From: Streptomyces pactum | Lineage (GTDB): Bacteria; Actinomycetota; Actinomycetes; Streptomycetales; Streptomycetaceae | Length of the DNA: 64,000 bases | Direction: 5' to 3' | Assembly: GCF_016031615.1 (NCBI RefSeq) | Contig: NZ_JACYXC010000001.1 | Coordinates: 2,914,001-2,978,000, forward strand | Shown: piece after piece, positions 51,724 to 59,856 of the stretch | How positions within the stretch are numbered: the stretch's first letter is position 1 | Layout: each line of letters opens with the position of its first letter | Position numbers and translations under genes: made by a program | The notes under the pieces: model-generated | Databases searched by the model: none | What the model was told of the DNA's origin: nothing | What the model saw: only the letters and a program-made list of their open reading frames with translations

Positions 51724-51863
51724 GATGGCCTTCGGCCTCTCTCGCCGGGGTTTCCTGTCTGCTCCATCCCTCTCCCCGATCGCCTCACGGCGTCGGGACG
51801 GGTGCGGTGCGGGGACCTACGGCGTAGTAAGACGGTCATGGGCGGCGGGCGCCCAACCCCACA

Positions 51864-51869
51864 AGCCTA
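51864..51869 (-). promoter_or_regulatory. TAGGCT -10-like box in the rpsN-rpsH gap
   Basis: A consensus-quality Streptomyces -10 hexamer on the minus strand, about 140 bases upstream of rpsH, downstream of the rpsN hairpin. No convincing -35 found. It could be an internal promoter for the distal spc genes. Confidence 0.3.
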
Positions 51870-51913
51870 AGCGATGTGAGGGAGGGGGCCCGCCATCCAT
51901 TGCTTACCGAGAT

Positions 51914-51946
51914 CCTGGTCCATCCCCGAGAACGGGGACTACCAGG
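51914..51946 (-). terminator. Hairpin overlapping the rpsN stop codon
   Basis: Outer stem CCTGGT/ACCAGG and inner stem CCCCG-AGAA-CGGGG, separated by an internal loop. The TAG stop of rpsN (51939-51941) lies within the outer part, so a terminating ribosome would melt it. Confidence 0.5.
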
Positions 51947-52124
51947 AGCTCTTGGTCACGCCCGGCAGCTCGCCACGGTGGGCCATCTCACGGAGGCACA
52001 CGCGGCAGAGGCCGAACTTGCGGTACACGGAGTGCGGACGACCGCAGCGCTGGCAGCGGGTGTACGCGCGCACACCGAACTTGGGCTTGCGGGCGGCCTT
52101 GGCAATCAGAGCCTTCTTCGCCAT
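51939..52124 (-). CDS. rpsN: 30S ribosomal protein S14, type Z
   Basis: A 61-residue zinc-binding uS14. Cys24-x2-Cys27 and Cys40-x2-Cys43 form the zinc site (CQRCGRPHSVYRKFGLCRVC). Streptomyces usually encodes a longer zinc-free form elsewhere under Zur control. It starts five bases after rplE. Confidence 0.98.
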   Translation of the reverse strand: MAKKALIAKAARKPKFGVRAYTRCQRCGRPHSVYRKFGLCRVCLREMAHRGELPGVTKSSW

Positions 52125-52129
52125 CTCGC

Positions 52130-52687
52130 TCACGCCTCCTTGAAGGGGAAGCCGAGGTGACGGAGGAGGGCCCGGCCCTCGTCGTCGTTGGTCGCCGTGG
52201 TGACCACGGTGATGTCCATACCCCGGACGCGGTCGATCTTGTCCTGGTCGATCTCGTGGAACATGACCTGCTCCGTGAGACCGAAGGTGTAGTTGCCCCG
52301 GCCGTCGAACTGCTTCGGGGACAGACCCCGGAAGTCGCGGATACGCGGCAGCGCGAGCGACAGCAGGCGGTCCAGGAACTCCCACATGCGGTCACCGCGG
52401 AGGGTGACGTGGGCGCCGATCGGCTGACCCTCACGCAGCTTGAACTGCGCGATGGACTTCCGGGCCTTGGTGACGGCCGGCTTCTGGCCGGTGATCGTGG
52501 CGAGGTCGCGGATGGCGCCCTCGATCAGCTTGGAGTCGCGGGCGGCGTCGCCCACACCCATGTTGACCACGATCTTGGTCAGGCCGGGGATCTGCATGAC
52601 GTTCTCGTAACCGAACTCGTCACGCAGCTTGCCGGCGATCTCTTCGCGGTAGCGCGTCTTGAGACGCGGCGCAGTGGTGGCAGTCAT
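52130..52687 (-). CDS. rplE: 50S ribosomal protein L5
   Basis: A 185-residue uL5, which binds 5S rRNA: RYREEIAGKLRDEFGYENVM, GLTKIVVNMGVGDA, RDFRGLSPKQFDGRGNYTFG and the end LLRHLGFPFKEA. Its start shares one base with the rplX stop. Confidence 0.98.
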   Translation of the reverse strand: MTATTAPRLKTRYREEIAGKLRDEFGYENVMQIPGLTKIVVNMGVGDAARDSKLIEGAIRDLATITGQKPAVTKARKSIAQFKLREGQPIGAHVTLRGDRMWEFLDRLLSLALPRIRDFRGLSPKQFDGRGNYTFGLTEQVMFHEIDQDKIDRVRGMDITVVTTATNDDEGRALLRHLGFPFKEA

Positions 52688-53010
52688 CAGATGTCCTCAC
52701 CGGTCCGCTTGGCAACGCGGATCTTGTTGCCGTCCTCGTCGAAGCGGTACCCGACGCGGGTGACGACCTTCTTGCCGTCCTTCTCCACCACGAGCTGAAC
52801 GTTGCTCACGTGGATCGGGGCCTCGACCGTGATGATGCCGCCGGTCTTGGAACCACGGGCGGTCTGACCGGCCTTGGTGTGCTTCTTGACCCGGTTGACA
52901 CCCTCGACCAGGACCCGGTCCTCGCGGGGGAAGGCCGCGATGACCTTGCCCTGCTTGCCCTTGTCCTTACCGGTGATGACCTGGACCAGGTCGCCCTTCT
53001 TGATCTTCAT
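52687..53010 (-). CDS. rplX: 50S ribosomal protein L24
   Basis: A 107-residue uL24 with a KOW domain (KKGDLVQVITGKDKGKQGKV) and the C-terminal VGYRFDEDGNKIRVAKRTGE. Starts three bases after rplN; ATG overlaps none. Confidence 0.98.
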   Translation of the reverse strand: MKIKKGDLVQVITGKDKGKQGKVIAAFPREDRVLVEGVNRVKKHTKAGQTARGSKTGGIITVEAPIHVSNVQLVVEKDGKKVVTRVGYRFDEDGNKIRVAKRTGEDI

Positions 53011-53013
53011 CGG

Positions 53014-53382
53014 TTACAGCACCTCCGGCGCGAGCGAGATGATCTTCATGAACTTCTTCTCGCGCAGCTCCCGGCCCACCGGGCCGAAGATACGGGTGCC
53101 ACGGGGGTCACCGTCGTTCTTGAGGATGACCGCCGCGTTCTCGTCGAAGCGGATGTACGAGCCGTCGGGGCGGCGGCGCTCCTTGACGGTGCGCACGACG
53201 ACAGCCTTGACGACGTCGCCCTTCTTCACGTTGCCACCGGGGATCGCGTCCTTGACGGTGGCGACGATGACGTCACCGATGCCCGCGTAGCGGCGACCGG
53301 AACCACCGAGAACACGGATGCAAAGGATCTCCTTCGCACCAGTGTTGTCGGCGACGCGCAGTCGCGACTCCTGCTGGATCAC
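53014..53382 (-). CDS. rplN: 50S ribosomal protein L14
   Basis: A 122-residue uL14: MIQQESRLRVADNTGAKEI, GDVIVATVKDAIPG, and the end KFMKIISLAPEVL. First gene of the spc block. Preceded by a 156-base spacer with hairpins that separates it from rpsQ. Confidence 0.98.
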   Translation of the reverse strand: MIQQESRLRVADNTGAKEILCIRVLGGSGRRYAGIGDVIVATVKDAIPGGNVKKGDVVKAVVVRTVKERRRPDGSYIRFDENAAVILKNDGDPRGTRIFGPVGRELREKKFMKIISLAPEVL

Positions 53383-53410
53383 GTCTATCTCCTGATCGTC
53401 TGCCGGTTCC

Positions 53411-53440
53411 CCGCGGGGGCTGCCTGGGCAGCCCCCGCGG
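53411..53440 (-). terminator. Perfect hairpin upstream of rplN
   Basis: CCGCGGGGGCTGCC and its exact complement are separated by TG only. The hairpin lies 29-58 bases before the rplN start, in the S10/spc boundary spacer. It could attenuate transcription or control rplN translation. Confidence 0.55.
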
Positions 53441-53513
53441 AGCCTGGCGGAACCTGGTGCTGGGGTCCGCCGCCGGGCGCGGGGCCCGGGGACGGTGCCC
53501 CCAGCGGGGGCGT

Positions 53514-53535
53514 TGCGGGGGCCTGGGCCCCCGCA
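53514..53535 (-). terminator. Hairpin just after rpsQ
   Basis: TGCGGGGGCC-TG-GGCCCCCGCA begins four bases after the rpsQ stop. It is the likely partial terminator at the end of the S10 operon. Confidence 0.6.
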
Positions 53536-53538
53536 CGA

Positions 53539-53826
53539 TTACTTGGCCTTTTCGAGGATCTCGACGACGCGCCAGCGCTTGGTCGCGGACAGCGGCCGGG
53601 TCTCCATCAGGAGGACACGGTCGCCGACACCCGCGGCGTTCTGCTCGTCGTGCGCCTTGAGCTTGTTGGTACGGCGGATGACCTTGCCGTACAGAGCGTG
53701 CTTGACACGGTCCTCGACGGCGACGACGACGGTCTTGTCCATCTTGTCGCTGACGACCAGACCCTCACGGGTCTTGCGGAAGCCGCGCTGCTCGGTCGCG
53801 TTCTCGTTCACATTCTTCTCGCTCAT
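53539..53826 (-). CDS. rpsQ: 30S ribosomal protein S17
   Basis: A 95-residue uS17 (OB fold): GFRKTREGLVVSDKMDKTVV, VIRRTNKLKAHDEQN and RVLLMETRPLSATKRWRVVE. The ATG overlaps the rpmC stop. Last gene of the S10 block. Confidence 0.98.
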   Translation of the reverse strand: MSEKNVNENATEQRGFRKTREGLVVSDKMDKTVVVAVEDRVKHALYGKVIRRTNKLKAHDEQNAAGVGDRVLLMETRPLSATKRWRVVEILEKAK

Positions 53827-54053
53827 CAGGCGCTCTCCACCGTCTCGATGCCGAGCTCGCGCTCCCGCATCAGGGTGTAGATCCGGGCGATGTCCTTGCG
53901 GACGGCCTTCAGCCGGCCGTGGTTCTCAAGCTGTCCGGTCGCCGCCTGGAAGCGGAGGTTGAACAGCTCCTCCTTGGCCTCACGCAGCTTCGCAACGAGG
54001 TCCTCGTTGTTCAGCTCACGCAGCTCGGACGCCTTGGTCGTCCCCGCCGCCAT
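53826..54053 (-). CDS. rpmC: 50S ribosomal protein L29
   Basis: A 75-residue uL29, a helical hairpin at the exit tunnel: KASELRELNNEDLVAKLREA, KEELFNLRFQAATGQLEN and RKDIARIYTLMREREL. The ATG at 54053 overlaps the rplP stop (TGATG); the preceding GTG codon is less likely. Confidence 0.97.
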   Translation of the reverse strand: MAAGTTKASELRELNNEDLVAKLREAKEELFNLRFQAATGQLENHGRLKAVRKDIARIYTLMRERELGIETVESA

Positions 54054-54472
54054 CACGACTCACCTGCCTCGCGCCGCACGATCCGGCACTTCATCGGAAG
54101 CTTGTGAGCAGCGCGGGTAAGCGCCTCACGAGCAATCTTCTCGTTGGGGTAGGACAGTTCGAACATCACCCGGCCGGGCTTGACGTTCGCGATCCACCAC
54201 TCCGGCGAACCCTTACCGGAACCCATGCGGGTCTCGGCGGGCTTCTTGGTGAGCGGCCGGTCCGGGTAGATGTTGATCCAGACCTTGCCGCCACGCTTGA
54301 TGTGGCGGGTCATGGCGATACGAGCGGCCTCGATCTGCCGGTTGGTGACGTACGCCGGGGTGACGGCCTGGATGCCGTACTCGCCGAACGCCAGCTCCGT
54401 GCCACCCTTGGCCATACCGTTCCGCTTGGGGTGGTGCTGCTTGCGGTGCTTGACCCTGCGAGGGATCAGCAT
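54053..54472 (-). CDS. rplP: 50S ribosomal protein L16
   Basis: A 139-residue uL16: MLIPRRVKHRKQHHPKRNG, the FGEYGIQAVTPAYVTNRQIE region and GKGSPEWWIANVKPGRVMFE. It lies five bases after rpsC. Confidence 0.98.
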   Translation of the reverse strand: MLIPRRVKHRKQHHPKRNGMAKGGTELAFGEYGIQAVTPAYVTNRQIEAARIAMTRHIKRGGKVWINIYPDRPLTKKPAETRMGSGKGSPEWWIANVKPGRVMFELSYPNEKIAREALTRAAHKLPMKCRIVRREAGES

Positions 54473-54477
54473 GTCGG

Positions 54478-55305
54478 TCAGGCCTCCGTTCCGGTGCTCT
54501 CAGCGGCCGGAGCAGCGGCGGCGGCCTCGGCCTTGGGGGCCTCGGCAGCGGCGTTCTGCTGCTGCGGCTTGCGACCGCGGCGCTCGCCACCACGGCCACC
54601 ACGGGCCGGGCGGTCGCTGCCACCGCGCGACGGGCGGTTGCCGGCGCGGGCGGCGGCGTTCTCGGCGCGGACCTCGGCGATGTTCTTCACGTCGCCCTTG
54701 TAGATCCACACCTTGACGCCGATGCGGCCGAAGGTGGTCTTGGCCTCGAAGAAGCCGTAGTCGACGTTCGCGCGGAGCGTGTGCAGGGGCACACGGCCCT
54801 CGCGGTAGAACTCCGAGCGGGACATCTCGGCGCCGCCGAGGCGGCCACCGCACTGGATCTTGATGCCCTTGGCGCCGGCCTTCATCGTGGACTGCATGCT
54901 CTTGCGCATGGCCCGACGGAAGGAGACGCGGGAGGACAGCTGCTCGGCCACGGCCTGCGCGACCAGCTGAGCGTCGGTCTCGGGGTTCTTGACCTCAAGG
55001 ATGTTCAGCTGGACCTGCTTGCCGGTGAGCTTCTCCAGCTCGCCGCGGATGCGGTCGGCCTCCGCGCCGCGACGGCCGATGACGATGCCCGGCCGGGCGG
55101 TGTGGATGTCCACGCGGACGCGGTCACGGGTGCGCTCGATCTCCACCTTGGAGATGCCGGCGCGCTCCATGCCCTTCGTCATCATCCGGCGGATGGCGAC
55201 GTCTTCCTTGACGTAGTCCTTGTACAGCTTGTCGGCGTACCAGCGGGACTTGAAGTCCGTGGTGATGCCGAGCCGGAACCCGTGCGGGTTAACCTTCTGG
55301 CCCAT
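54478..55305 (-). CDS. rpsC: 30S ribosomal protein S3
   Basis: A 275-residue uS3 with a KH domain (VIGRRGAEADRIRGELEKLT) and the C-terminal domain (GRIGVKVWIYKGD). The last 55 residues are an Arg/Gly then Ala/Glu-rich tail, common in actinobacteria. The ATG overlaps the rplV stop by one base. Confidence 0.98.
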   Translation of the reverse strand: MGQKVNPHGFRLGITTDFKSRWYADKLYKDYVKEDVAIRRMMTKGMERAGISKVEIERTRDRVRVDIHTARPGIVIGRRGAEADRIRGELEKLTGKQVQLNILEVKNPETDAQLVAQAVAEQLSSRVSFRRAMRKSMQSTMKAGAKGIKIQCGGRLGGAEMSRSEFYREGRVPLHTLRANVDYGFFEAKTTFGRIGVKVWIYKGDVKNIAEVRAENAAARAGNRPSRGGSDRPARGGRGGERRGRKPQQQNAAAEAPKAEAAAAAPAAESTGTEA

Positions 55306-55652
55306 TACCGGGTTCCTTCCTTGCTGCTGACGACCACGGTGATGTGGCTGGTCCGCTTGCGGATCCGGTAGGCGCGGCCCTGGGCGCGCGGGCGGAACCG
55401 CTTCAGGGTCGGGCCCTCGTCGACGTACGCCTCGCTGATGTACAGCGTGGAGGCGTCGGTGTGGTCGTAGTTGTGCGCGGCGTTGGCAATGGCGCTGTCC
55501 AGCACCTTGCCCACCGGCACGCTCGCGGCCTGCGGGGCGAAACGCAGGACCGCCTGAGCCTCCGTGGCATCCATGCCACGGATGAGGTCCACCACGCGGC
55601 GGGCCTTCATGGGCGTGACGCGGATGTACCGCGCCTGGGCCCTGGCTTCCAT
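55305..55652 (-). CDS. rplV: 50S ribosomal protein L22
   Basis: A 115-residue uL22 from MEARAQARYIRVTPMKARRV. The tunnel-lining loop (RFRPRAQGRAYRIRKRTSHI) is intact; changes there can cause macrolide resistance, none seen. The ATG at 55652 has AAGGGA upstream; an ATG eight codons earlier lacks an SD. Confidence 0.97.
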   Translation of the reverse strand: MEARAQARYIRVTPMKARRVVDLIRGMDATEAQAVLRFAPQAASVPVGKVLDSAIANAAHNYDHTDASTLYISEAYVDEGPTLKRFRPRAQGRAYRIRKRTSHITVVVSSKEGTR

Positions 55653-55698
55653 GGTTGTCCCTTCGGTGTCAGTCATTTCGTCTTCGCTATTCCGCAGA

Positions 55699-55980
55699 TC
55701 AGCGACGACGCGACTTGCGGTCGTCCTTCTCATGGCCGCGGAAGGTGCGGGTCGGCGCGAACTCGCCGAGCTTGTGGCCGACCATCGACTCGGTGACGAA
55801 CACCGGGACGTGCTTGCGGCCGTCGTGCACCGCGATCGTGTGGCCGAGCATGGCCGGGACGATCATCGAGCGGCGGGACCAGGTCTTGATGACGTTCTTG
55901 GTGCCGGCTTCGTTCTGGACATCCACCTTCTTCATCAGGTGGTCGTCGACGAAGGGCCCCTTCTTGAGACTGCGCGGCAT
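55699..55980 (-). CDS. rpsS: 30S ribosomal protein S19
   Basis: A 93-residue uS19: MPRSLKKGPFVDDHLMKKVD, KTWSRRSMIVPAMLGHTIAV, GHKLGEFAPTRTFRGH. It lies 12 bases after rplB. Confidence 0.98.
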   Translation of the reverse strand: MPRSLKKGPFVDDHLMKKVDVQNEAGTKNVIKTWSRRSMIVPAMLGHTIAVHDGRKHVPVFVTESMVGHKLGEFAPTRTFRGHEKDDRKSRRR

Positions 55981-55992
55981 CTAAACCCGCTC

Positions 55993-56829
55993 CTAGCGCT
56001 TCTTGTTCGTCTTGCGGCGGCGGACGATGTACTTGTTGCTGGCCTTCTTCGGCGAGCGAGTACGTCCTTCCTTCTGACCCCACGGCGAGACCGGGTGGCG
56101 ACCACCGGAGGTCTTGCCCTCACCACCACCGTGCGGGTGGTCGACGGGGTTCATGACCACACCGCGGACGGTCGGGCGGACGCCCTTCCAGCGCATACGG
56201 CCGGCCTTGCCCCAGTTGATGTTCGACTGCTCGGCGTTGCCGACCTCGCCGACGGTGGCGCGGCAGCGGACGTCGACCAGGCGGATCTCACCGGACGGCA
56301 TGCGGAGGTGGGCCATCGAGCCCTCCTTCGCCAGCAGCTGCACGGAGGCGCCGGCGGACCGGGCGAACTTCGCGCCGCCACCGGGCCGCAGCTCGATGGC
56401 GTGGATCACGGTACCGACCGGGATGTTGCGCAGCGCCAGGTTGTTGCCGGGCTTGATGTCGGCCGCGGGGCCGTTCTCGATCCGGTCACCCTGCGACAGG
56501 CCACGCGGAGCGATGATGTAGCGCTTCTCGCCGTCCGCGTAGTGGAGCAGCGCGATGCGAGCGGTGCGGTTGGGGTCGTACTCGATGTGCGCGACCTTCG
56601 CCGGCACGCCGTCCTTGTCGTGACGGCGGAAGTCGATGACGCGGTACGCGCGCTTGTGACCGCCACCCTGGTGGCGGACGGTGACGCGGCCCGAGTTGTT
56701 ACGACCACCCTTGCTGTGCAGCGGGCGGACCAGCGACTTCTCCGGCGTGGACCGCGTGATCTCGACGAAGTCGGCGACGCTGGAGCCACGACGGCCCGGG
56801 GTCGTCGGCTTGTACTTGCGGATACCCAT
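55993..56829 (-). CDS. rplB: 50S ribosomal protein L2
   Basis: A 278-residue uL2: MGIRKYKPTTPGRRGSSVAD, the RNA-binding OB/SH3-like domains, and the conserved VVMNPVDHPHGGGEGKTSGG region that supports peptidyl transfer (His in DHPHGGG). Confidence 0.98.
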   Translation of the reverse strand: MGIRKYKPTTPGRRGSSVADFVEITRSTPEKSLVRPLHSKGGRNNSGRVTVRHQGGGHKRAYRVIDFRRHDKDGVPAKVAHIEYDPNRTARIALLHYADGEKRYIIAPRGLSQGDRIENGPAADIKPGNNLALRNIPVGTVIHAIELRPGGGAKFARSAGASVQLLAKEGSMAHLRMPSGEIRLVDVRCRATVGEVGNAEQSNINWGKAGRMRWKGVRPTVRGVVMNPVDHPHGGGEGKTSGGRHPVSPWGQKEGRTRSPKKASNKYIVRRRKTNKKR

Positions 56830-56876
56830 TTCTCAGTCCTCGGAAGATTCCGGACTTCTGGACGTTCCGGCCTCCG

Positions 56877-57203
56877 TCAGGAGACCGGGCCGCCGAAGAT
56901 GTCGATGCGGCTGCCCTCGGCGAGGGTCACGATGGCGCGCTTGGTGTTGGCGCGCTTGCCGAAACCGGTGCGGGTGCGCTTGCGCTTGCCCTGCCGGTTG
57001 ATCGTGTTGACCCCGGTGACCTTGACCGAGAAGACCGCCTCGACGGCCTGCTTGATCTGGGTCTTGTTCGCGCGCGGGTCGACGATGAACGTGTACTTGT
57101 TCTCGTCCAGCAGCGCGTAGCTCTTCTCGGAGACGACCGGCTTGACGAGGATGTCGCGCGGGTCGGAGAAGGTCTTGCTGGTGACAGCGGTCGCCTCACT
57201 CAT
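56877..57203 (-). CDS. rplW: 50S ribosomal protein L23
   Basis: A 108-residue uL23 with an acidic N-terminal extension, then DPRDILVKPVVSEKSYALLD and NKTQIKQAVEAVFSVKV. The ATG overlaps the rplD stop (TGATG). It forms the exit-tunnel docking site for SRP and trigger factor. Confidence 0.98.
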   Translation of the reverse strand: MSEATAVTSKTFSDPRDILVKPVVSEKSYALLDENKYTFIVDPRANKTQIKQAVEAVFSVKVTGVNTINRQGKRKRTRTGFGKRANTKRAIVTLAEGSRIDIFGGPVS

Positions 57204-57859
57204 CAGGCGTCGCTCCCTTCGGTCTCAGCGTTCCGGCCGGTAGGCGCCGACACGAAGGACTCGAAGGCGGCCTTGGTGAAGACCACGTCGTCGGAGACGA
57301 GCACGTCGTACGTGTTCAGCTGGCCCGGCTCCAGGATGTGCACCTGGGGCAGGTTGCGGGCGGACAGCCACGCGGCCTCGTCCGAGCGCTCGGCGACCAG
57401 GAGCACGTTCTTGCGCTCGCTGATCTTGCCCAGCAGGGACTTGGCGGCCTTGGTGGAGATGTCGCCATCGACCAGGGCCGACACCACGTGGATGCGGTCG
57501 TGGCGCGCCCGGTCGGAGAGGGCACCGCGCAGGGCGGCGGCCTTCATCTTCTTCGGGGTGCGCTGCGAGTAGTCGCGCGGCACGGGACCGTGCACGACGC
57601 CACCACCGGCGAACTGCGGCGCGCGGGTCGAACCCTGGCGGGCGCGACCGGTGCCCTTCTGGCGGTACGGCTTCTTGCCACCGCCACGGACCTCGCCGCG
57701 GGTCTTGGTCTTGTGCGTGCCCTGGCGGGCAGCGGCCAGCTGGGCGACGACGACCTGGTGGATCAGCGGAACGCTGACCTTGGCGTCGAAGATCTCCGCG
57801 GGGAGCTCGACGGTCCCGGCCTTGTCGCCTGCCGGCGAAAGGATGTCAATGGTGCTCAT
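57203..57859 (-). CDS. rplD: 50S ribosomal protein L4
   Basis: A 218-residue uL4. The tunnel loop GGGKKPYRQKGTGRARQGS is intact, and the globular part (RALVDGD-like SALVDGDISTKAAKSLL) is complete. L4 represses its own S10 operon in E. coli. Confidence 0.98.
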   Translation of the reverse strand: MSTIDILSPAGDKAGTVELPAEIFDAKVSVPLIHQVVVAQLAAARQGTHKTKTRGEVRGGGKKPYRQKGTGRARQGSTRAPQFAGGGVVHGPVPRDYSQRTPKKMKAAALRGALSDRARHDRIHVVSALVDGDISTKAAKSLLGKISERKNVLLVAERSDEAAWLSARNLPQVHILEPGQLNTYDVLVSDDVVFTKAAFESFVSAPTGRNAETEGSDA

Positions 57860-57867
57860 CGGTTACC

Positions 57868-58512
57868 TCAGGCCCCCTTGGCCGCGGTACGGACCAGGAC
57901 GAGGCCGCCGTTCGGACCAGGAACCGCGCCCTTGATGAGCAGCAGGCCCTTCTCCGCGTCAACGGCGTGGACGGTCAGGTTCTGGGTGGTGACCCGCTCG
58001 TTGCCCATGCGGCCGGCCATGCGCAGGCCCTTGAACACGCGGCCCGGGGTGGCGCAGCCACCGATCGAGCCCGGCGAGCGGTGCTTGCGCTGGGTGCCGT
58101 GGCCGGCGCCGAGGCCACCGAAGCCGTGGCGCTTCATGACACCGGCGGTGCCCTTGCCCTTGCTGGTGCCGGTCACATCGACCTTGACACCGGACTCGAA
58201 CACCTCAGCGGTGATCTCCTGGCCGAGCGTGTACTCGCTGGCGTCAGCGGTACGCAGCTCCACCAGGTGGCGGCGCGGGGTGACGTCGGCCTTGGCGAAG
58301 TGGCCCTTGAGGGGCTTGTTCACCTTGCGCGGGTCGATCTCGCCGAAGGCGATCTGGACGGCGTCGTAGCCGTCCGAGTCAGCGGTGCGCACCTGGGTGA
58401 CGACGTTCGGGCCGGCCTTGACGACGGTCACCGGAACGACACGGTTGTTCTCGTCCCAGACCTGCGTCATGCCGAGCTTCTCGCCCAGGATGCCCTTGAT
58501 CTGCTTAGCCAT
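57868..58512 (-). CDS. rplC: 50S ribosomal protein L3
   Basis: A 214-residue uL3: KGILGEKLGMTQVWDENN, FAKADVTPRRHLVELR, and the loop GGLGAGHGTQRKHRSPGSIG near the peptidyl transferase centre. Starts 13 bases after rpsJ. Confidence 0.98.
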   Translation of the reverse strand: MAKQIKGILGEKLGMTQVWDENNRVVPVTVVKAGPNVVTQVRTADSDGYDAVQIAFGEIDPRKVNKPLKGHFAKADVTPRRHLVELRTADASEYTLGQEITAEVFESGVKVDVTGTSKGKGTAGVMKRHGFGGLGAGHGTQRKHRSPGSIGGCATPGRVFKGLRMAGRMGNERVTTQNLTVHAVDAEKGLLLIKGAVPGPNGGLVLVRTAAKGA

Positions 58513-58525
58513 CTCGCGCGTCACC

Positions 58526-58834
58526 TCAGAGCTTGATCTCGATGTCGACGCCGGCCGGCAGGTCGAGACGCATGAGCGAGTCGACGGTCTTCGGCGTGGG
58601 GTCGAGGATGTCGATGAGGCGCTTGTGCGTGCGCATCTCGAAGTGCTCGCGCGAGTCCTTGTACTTGTGCGGCGACTTGATGACGCAGTACACGTTCTTC
58701 TCAGTGGGCAGCGGCACCGGGCCCGCGACCGACGCACCCGTGCGGGTCACCGTCTCGACGATCTTCTTCGCCGAGGAGTCGATGACCTCGTGGTCGTAGG
58801 CCTTGAGCCGGATGCGGATCTTCTGTCCCGCCAT
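58526..58834 (-). CDS. rpsJ: 30S ribosomal protein S10
   Basis: A 102-residue uS10 (NusE): MAGQKIRIRLKAYDHEVIDS, PVPLPTEKNVYCVIKSPHKY, DLPAGVDIEIKL. First gene of the S10 operon. The tuf gene is not adjacent; in S. coelicolor tuf and rpsJ are also far apart. Confidence 0.98.
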   Translation of the reverse strand: MAGQKIRIRLKAYDHEVIDSSAKKIVETVTRTGASVAGPVPLPTEKNVYCVIKSPHKYKDSREHFEMRTHKRLIDILDPTPKTVDSLMRLDLPAGVDIEIKL

Positions 58835-59610
58835 GGCTACTTCGTAGTCCTGTCTCTCGTAACGCTCTGGGACCCGGTGCGTTCCCGTCCAACCACCGCC
58901 GACCTCCGACCCACGCGGTCGGGCGTGTCGCACCCCTTCTCGTAAATCTCCCAGGAGAGATTCCCTGCTGAAGGGGTTCACGGGGGAAGGACACCCACCG
59001 GGCGCCTGGCTGGGGCCCCGCTGACGCTTCCCGGAAGATTCCCGTACTTCCACCCCTGATGAGGGGTGACGAGTACCGCGGGACTCGCTTCCGGTCCCCC
59101 CGGCGGGAGGCGCGCAGCATCGGCACTCAACCGAGCAACCTGAACAGTGTGCCATACGGGCTGTCGCCCGAGCGAATCGGGCGTGGGAGCTTACCCCACC
59201 CGGGGGGCGCGCAACCGTCGGCCCGGCGCCCCGCGCGCCCTGCGGGCGGGGCGGGCCCTGCGGGCGGGCGCCGGCCCGGGGGCGGGGCGCGGGCCCTGCG
59301 GGCGCCTGCCTCGGAGGACGGCGGCGTAACCGGACCCCTACCGACCGTGGTCGATCTTGCGCGCGGTGACCGAACGCGGTTTCCACCTGTGGCCGCCCGG
59401 CCCGGGGAACGCATCCGGTTGGGGCGTTTACAGGGCGAGAACGCCGGCCGGGCGAGCTGCAGCAGCCGGGCGGGCCGACGCCGGCCGCGATGGCGAGTCC
59501 TGCCCGGTGCGCGGGCAGAGGCCGGGCGAGACGGCGGGCGGTCGCGCGGGTGAAACGACGGACCTGCCGTCACAGCCCCCGGCGTACGGGTCGGTCGATA
59601 GACTCCCTGT
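58835..59610 (-). promoter_or_regulatory. S10-operon leader and promoter region
   Basis: About 780 bases before rpsJ. The near part (to about 59170) should hold the promoter and a leader of up to 300 bases with hairpins, including the one at 59044-59076. Around 59140-59160 on the minus strand GTATGGCACACTGTTCAGG is a plausible but unproven promoter core. The far part (59200-59310) has CCCTGCGGGCGGG direct repeats and no gene. Confidence 0.4.
59044..59076 (-). other. Hairpin in the S10 leader
   Basis: Inner stem CACCCCT-GATG-AGGGGTG (7 bp) and outer stem GTAC/GTAC. It lies about 210-240 bases upstream of rpsJ. It could belong to an autoregulatory leader, but no match to a known L4 leader can be claimed. 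Confidence 0.4.
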
Positions 59611-59856
59611 ATGAGTGTGGCGCATGACCACTACCCCGACCTGCACCGCCTGATCGACCAGCTGCGCCCCGAGCAGGCGGAGGCGGTGCGGTCGGTGGTA
59701 CTGCAACTCGTCGTCGACAACACATCCGTCACGGAGGGTGTCCAGCAGCCGAGGCGCCGACGGCTCTCGTTCGCCGGCTCGATCGAGGCCGAGCCGGACC
59801 TGGCGACCCGCTCTTCCGAAATTCTGCGCAGGGAATTGGGCGAAGCAGGCCAGTGA
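59611..59856 (+). CDS. Probable antitoxin of a VapBC-type pair
   Basis: An 81-residue protein: a helical N-terminal half (LHRLIDQLRPEQAEAVRSVV), then an Arg-rich hinge (PRRRRLSFAGSI) and an acidic helical tail. Such small proteins precede PIN toxins in actinobacteria. Its last codon and stop overlap the toxin GTG by four bases. Antitoxins of this layout bind the toxin with the C-terminal part and DNA with the N-terminal part; that is inferred, no standard DNA-binding family is recognised. Codon use is slightly less GC-rich than the r-protein genes. Confidence 0.75.
   Translation: MSVAHDHYPDLHRLIDQLRPEQAEAVRSVVLQLVVDNTSVTEGVQQPRRRRLSFAGSIEAEPDLATRSSEILRRELGEAGQ

Noticed and set aside
58835..59610. 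Loss of tuf next to rpsJ as a rearrangement
   Set aside because: In S. coelicolor tuf is also well separated from rpsJ, so the absence is normal for the group.
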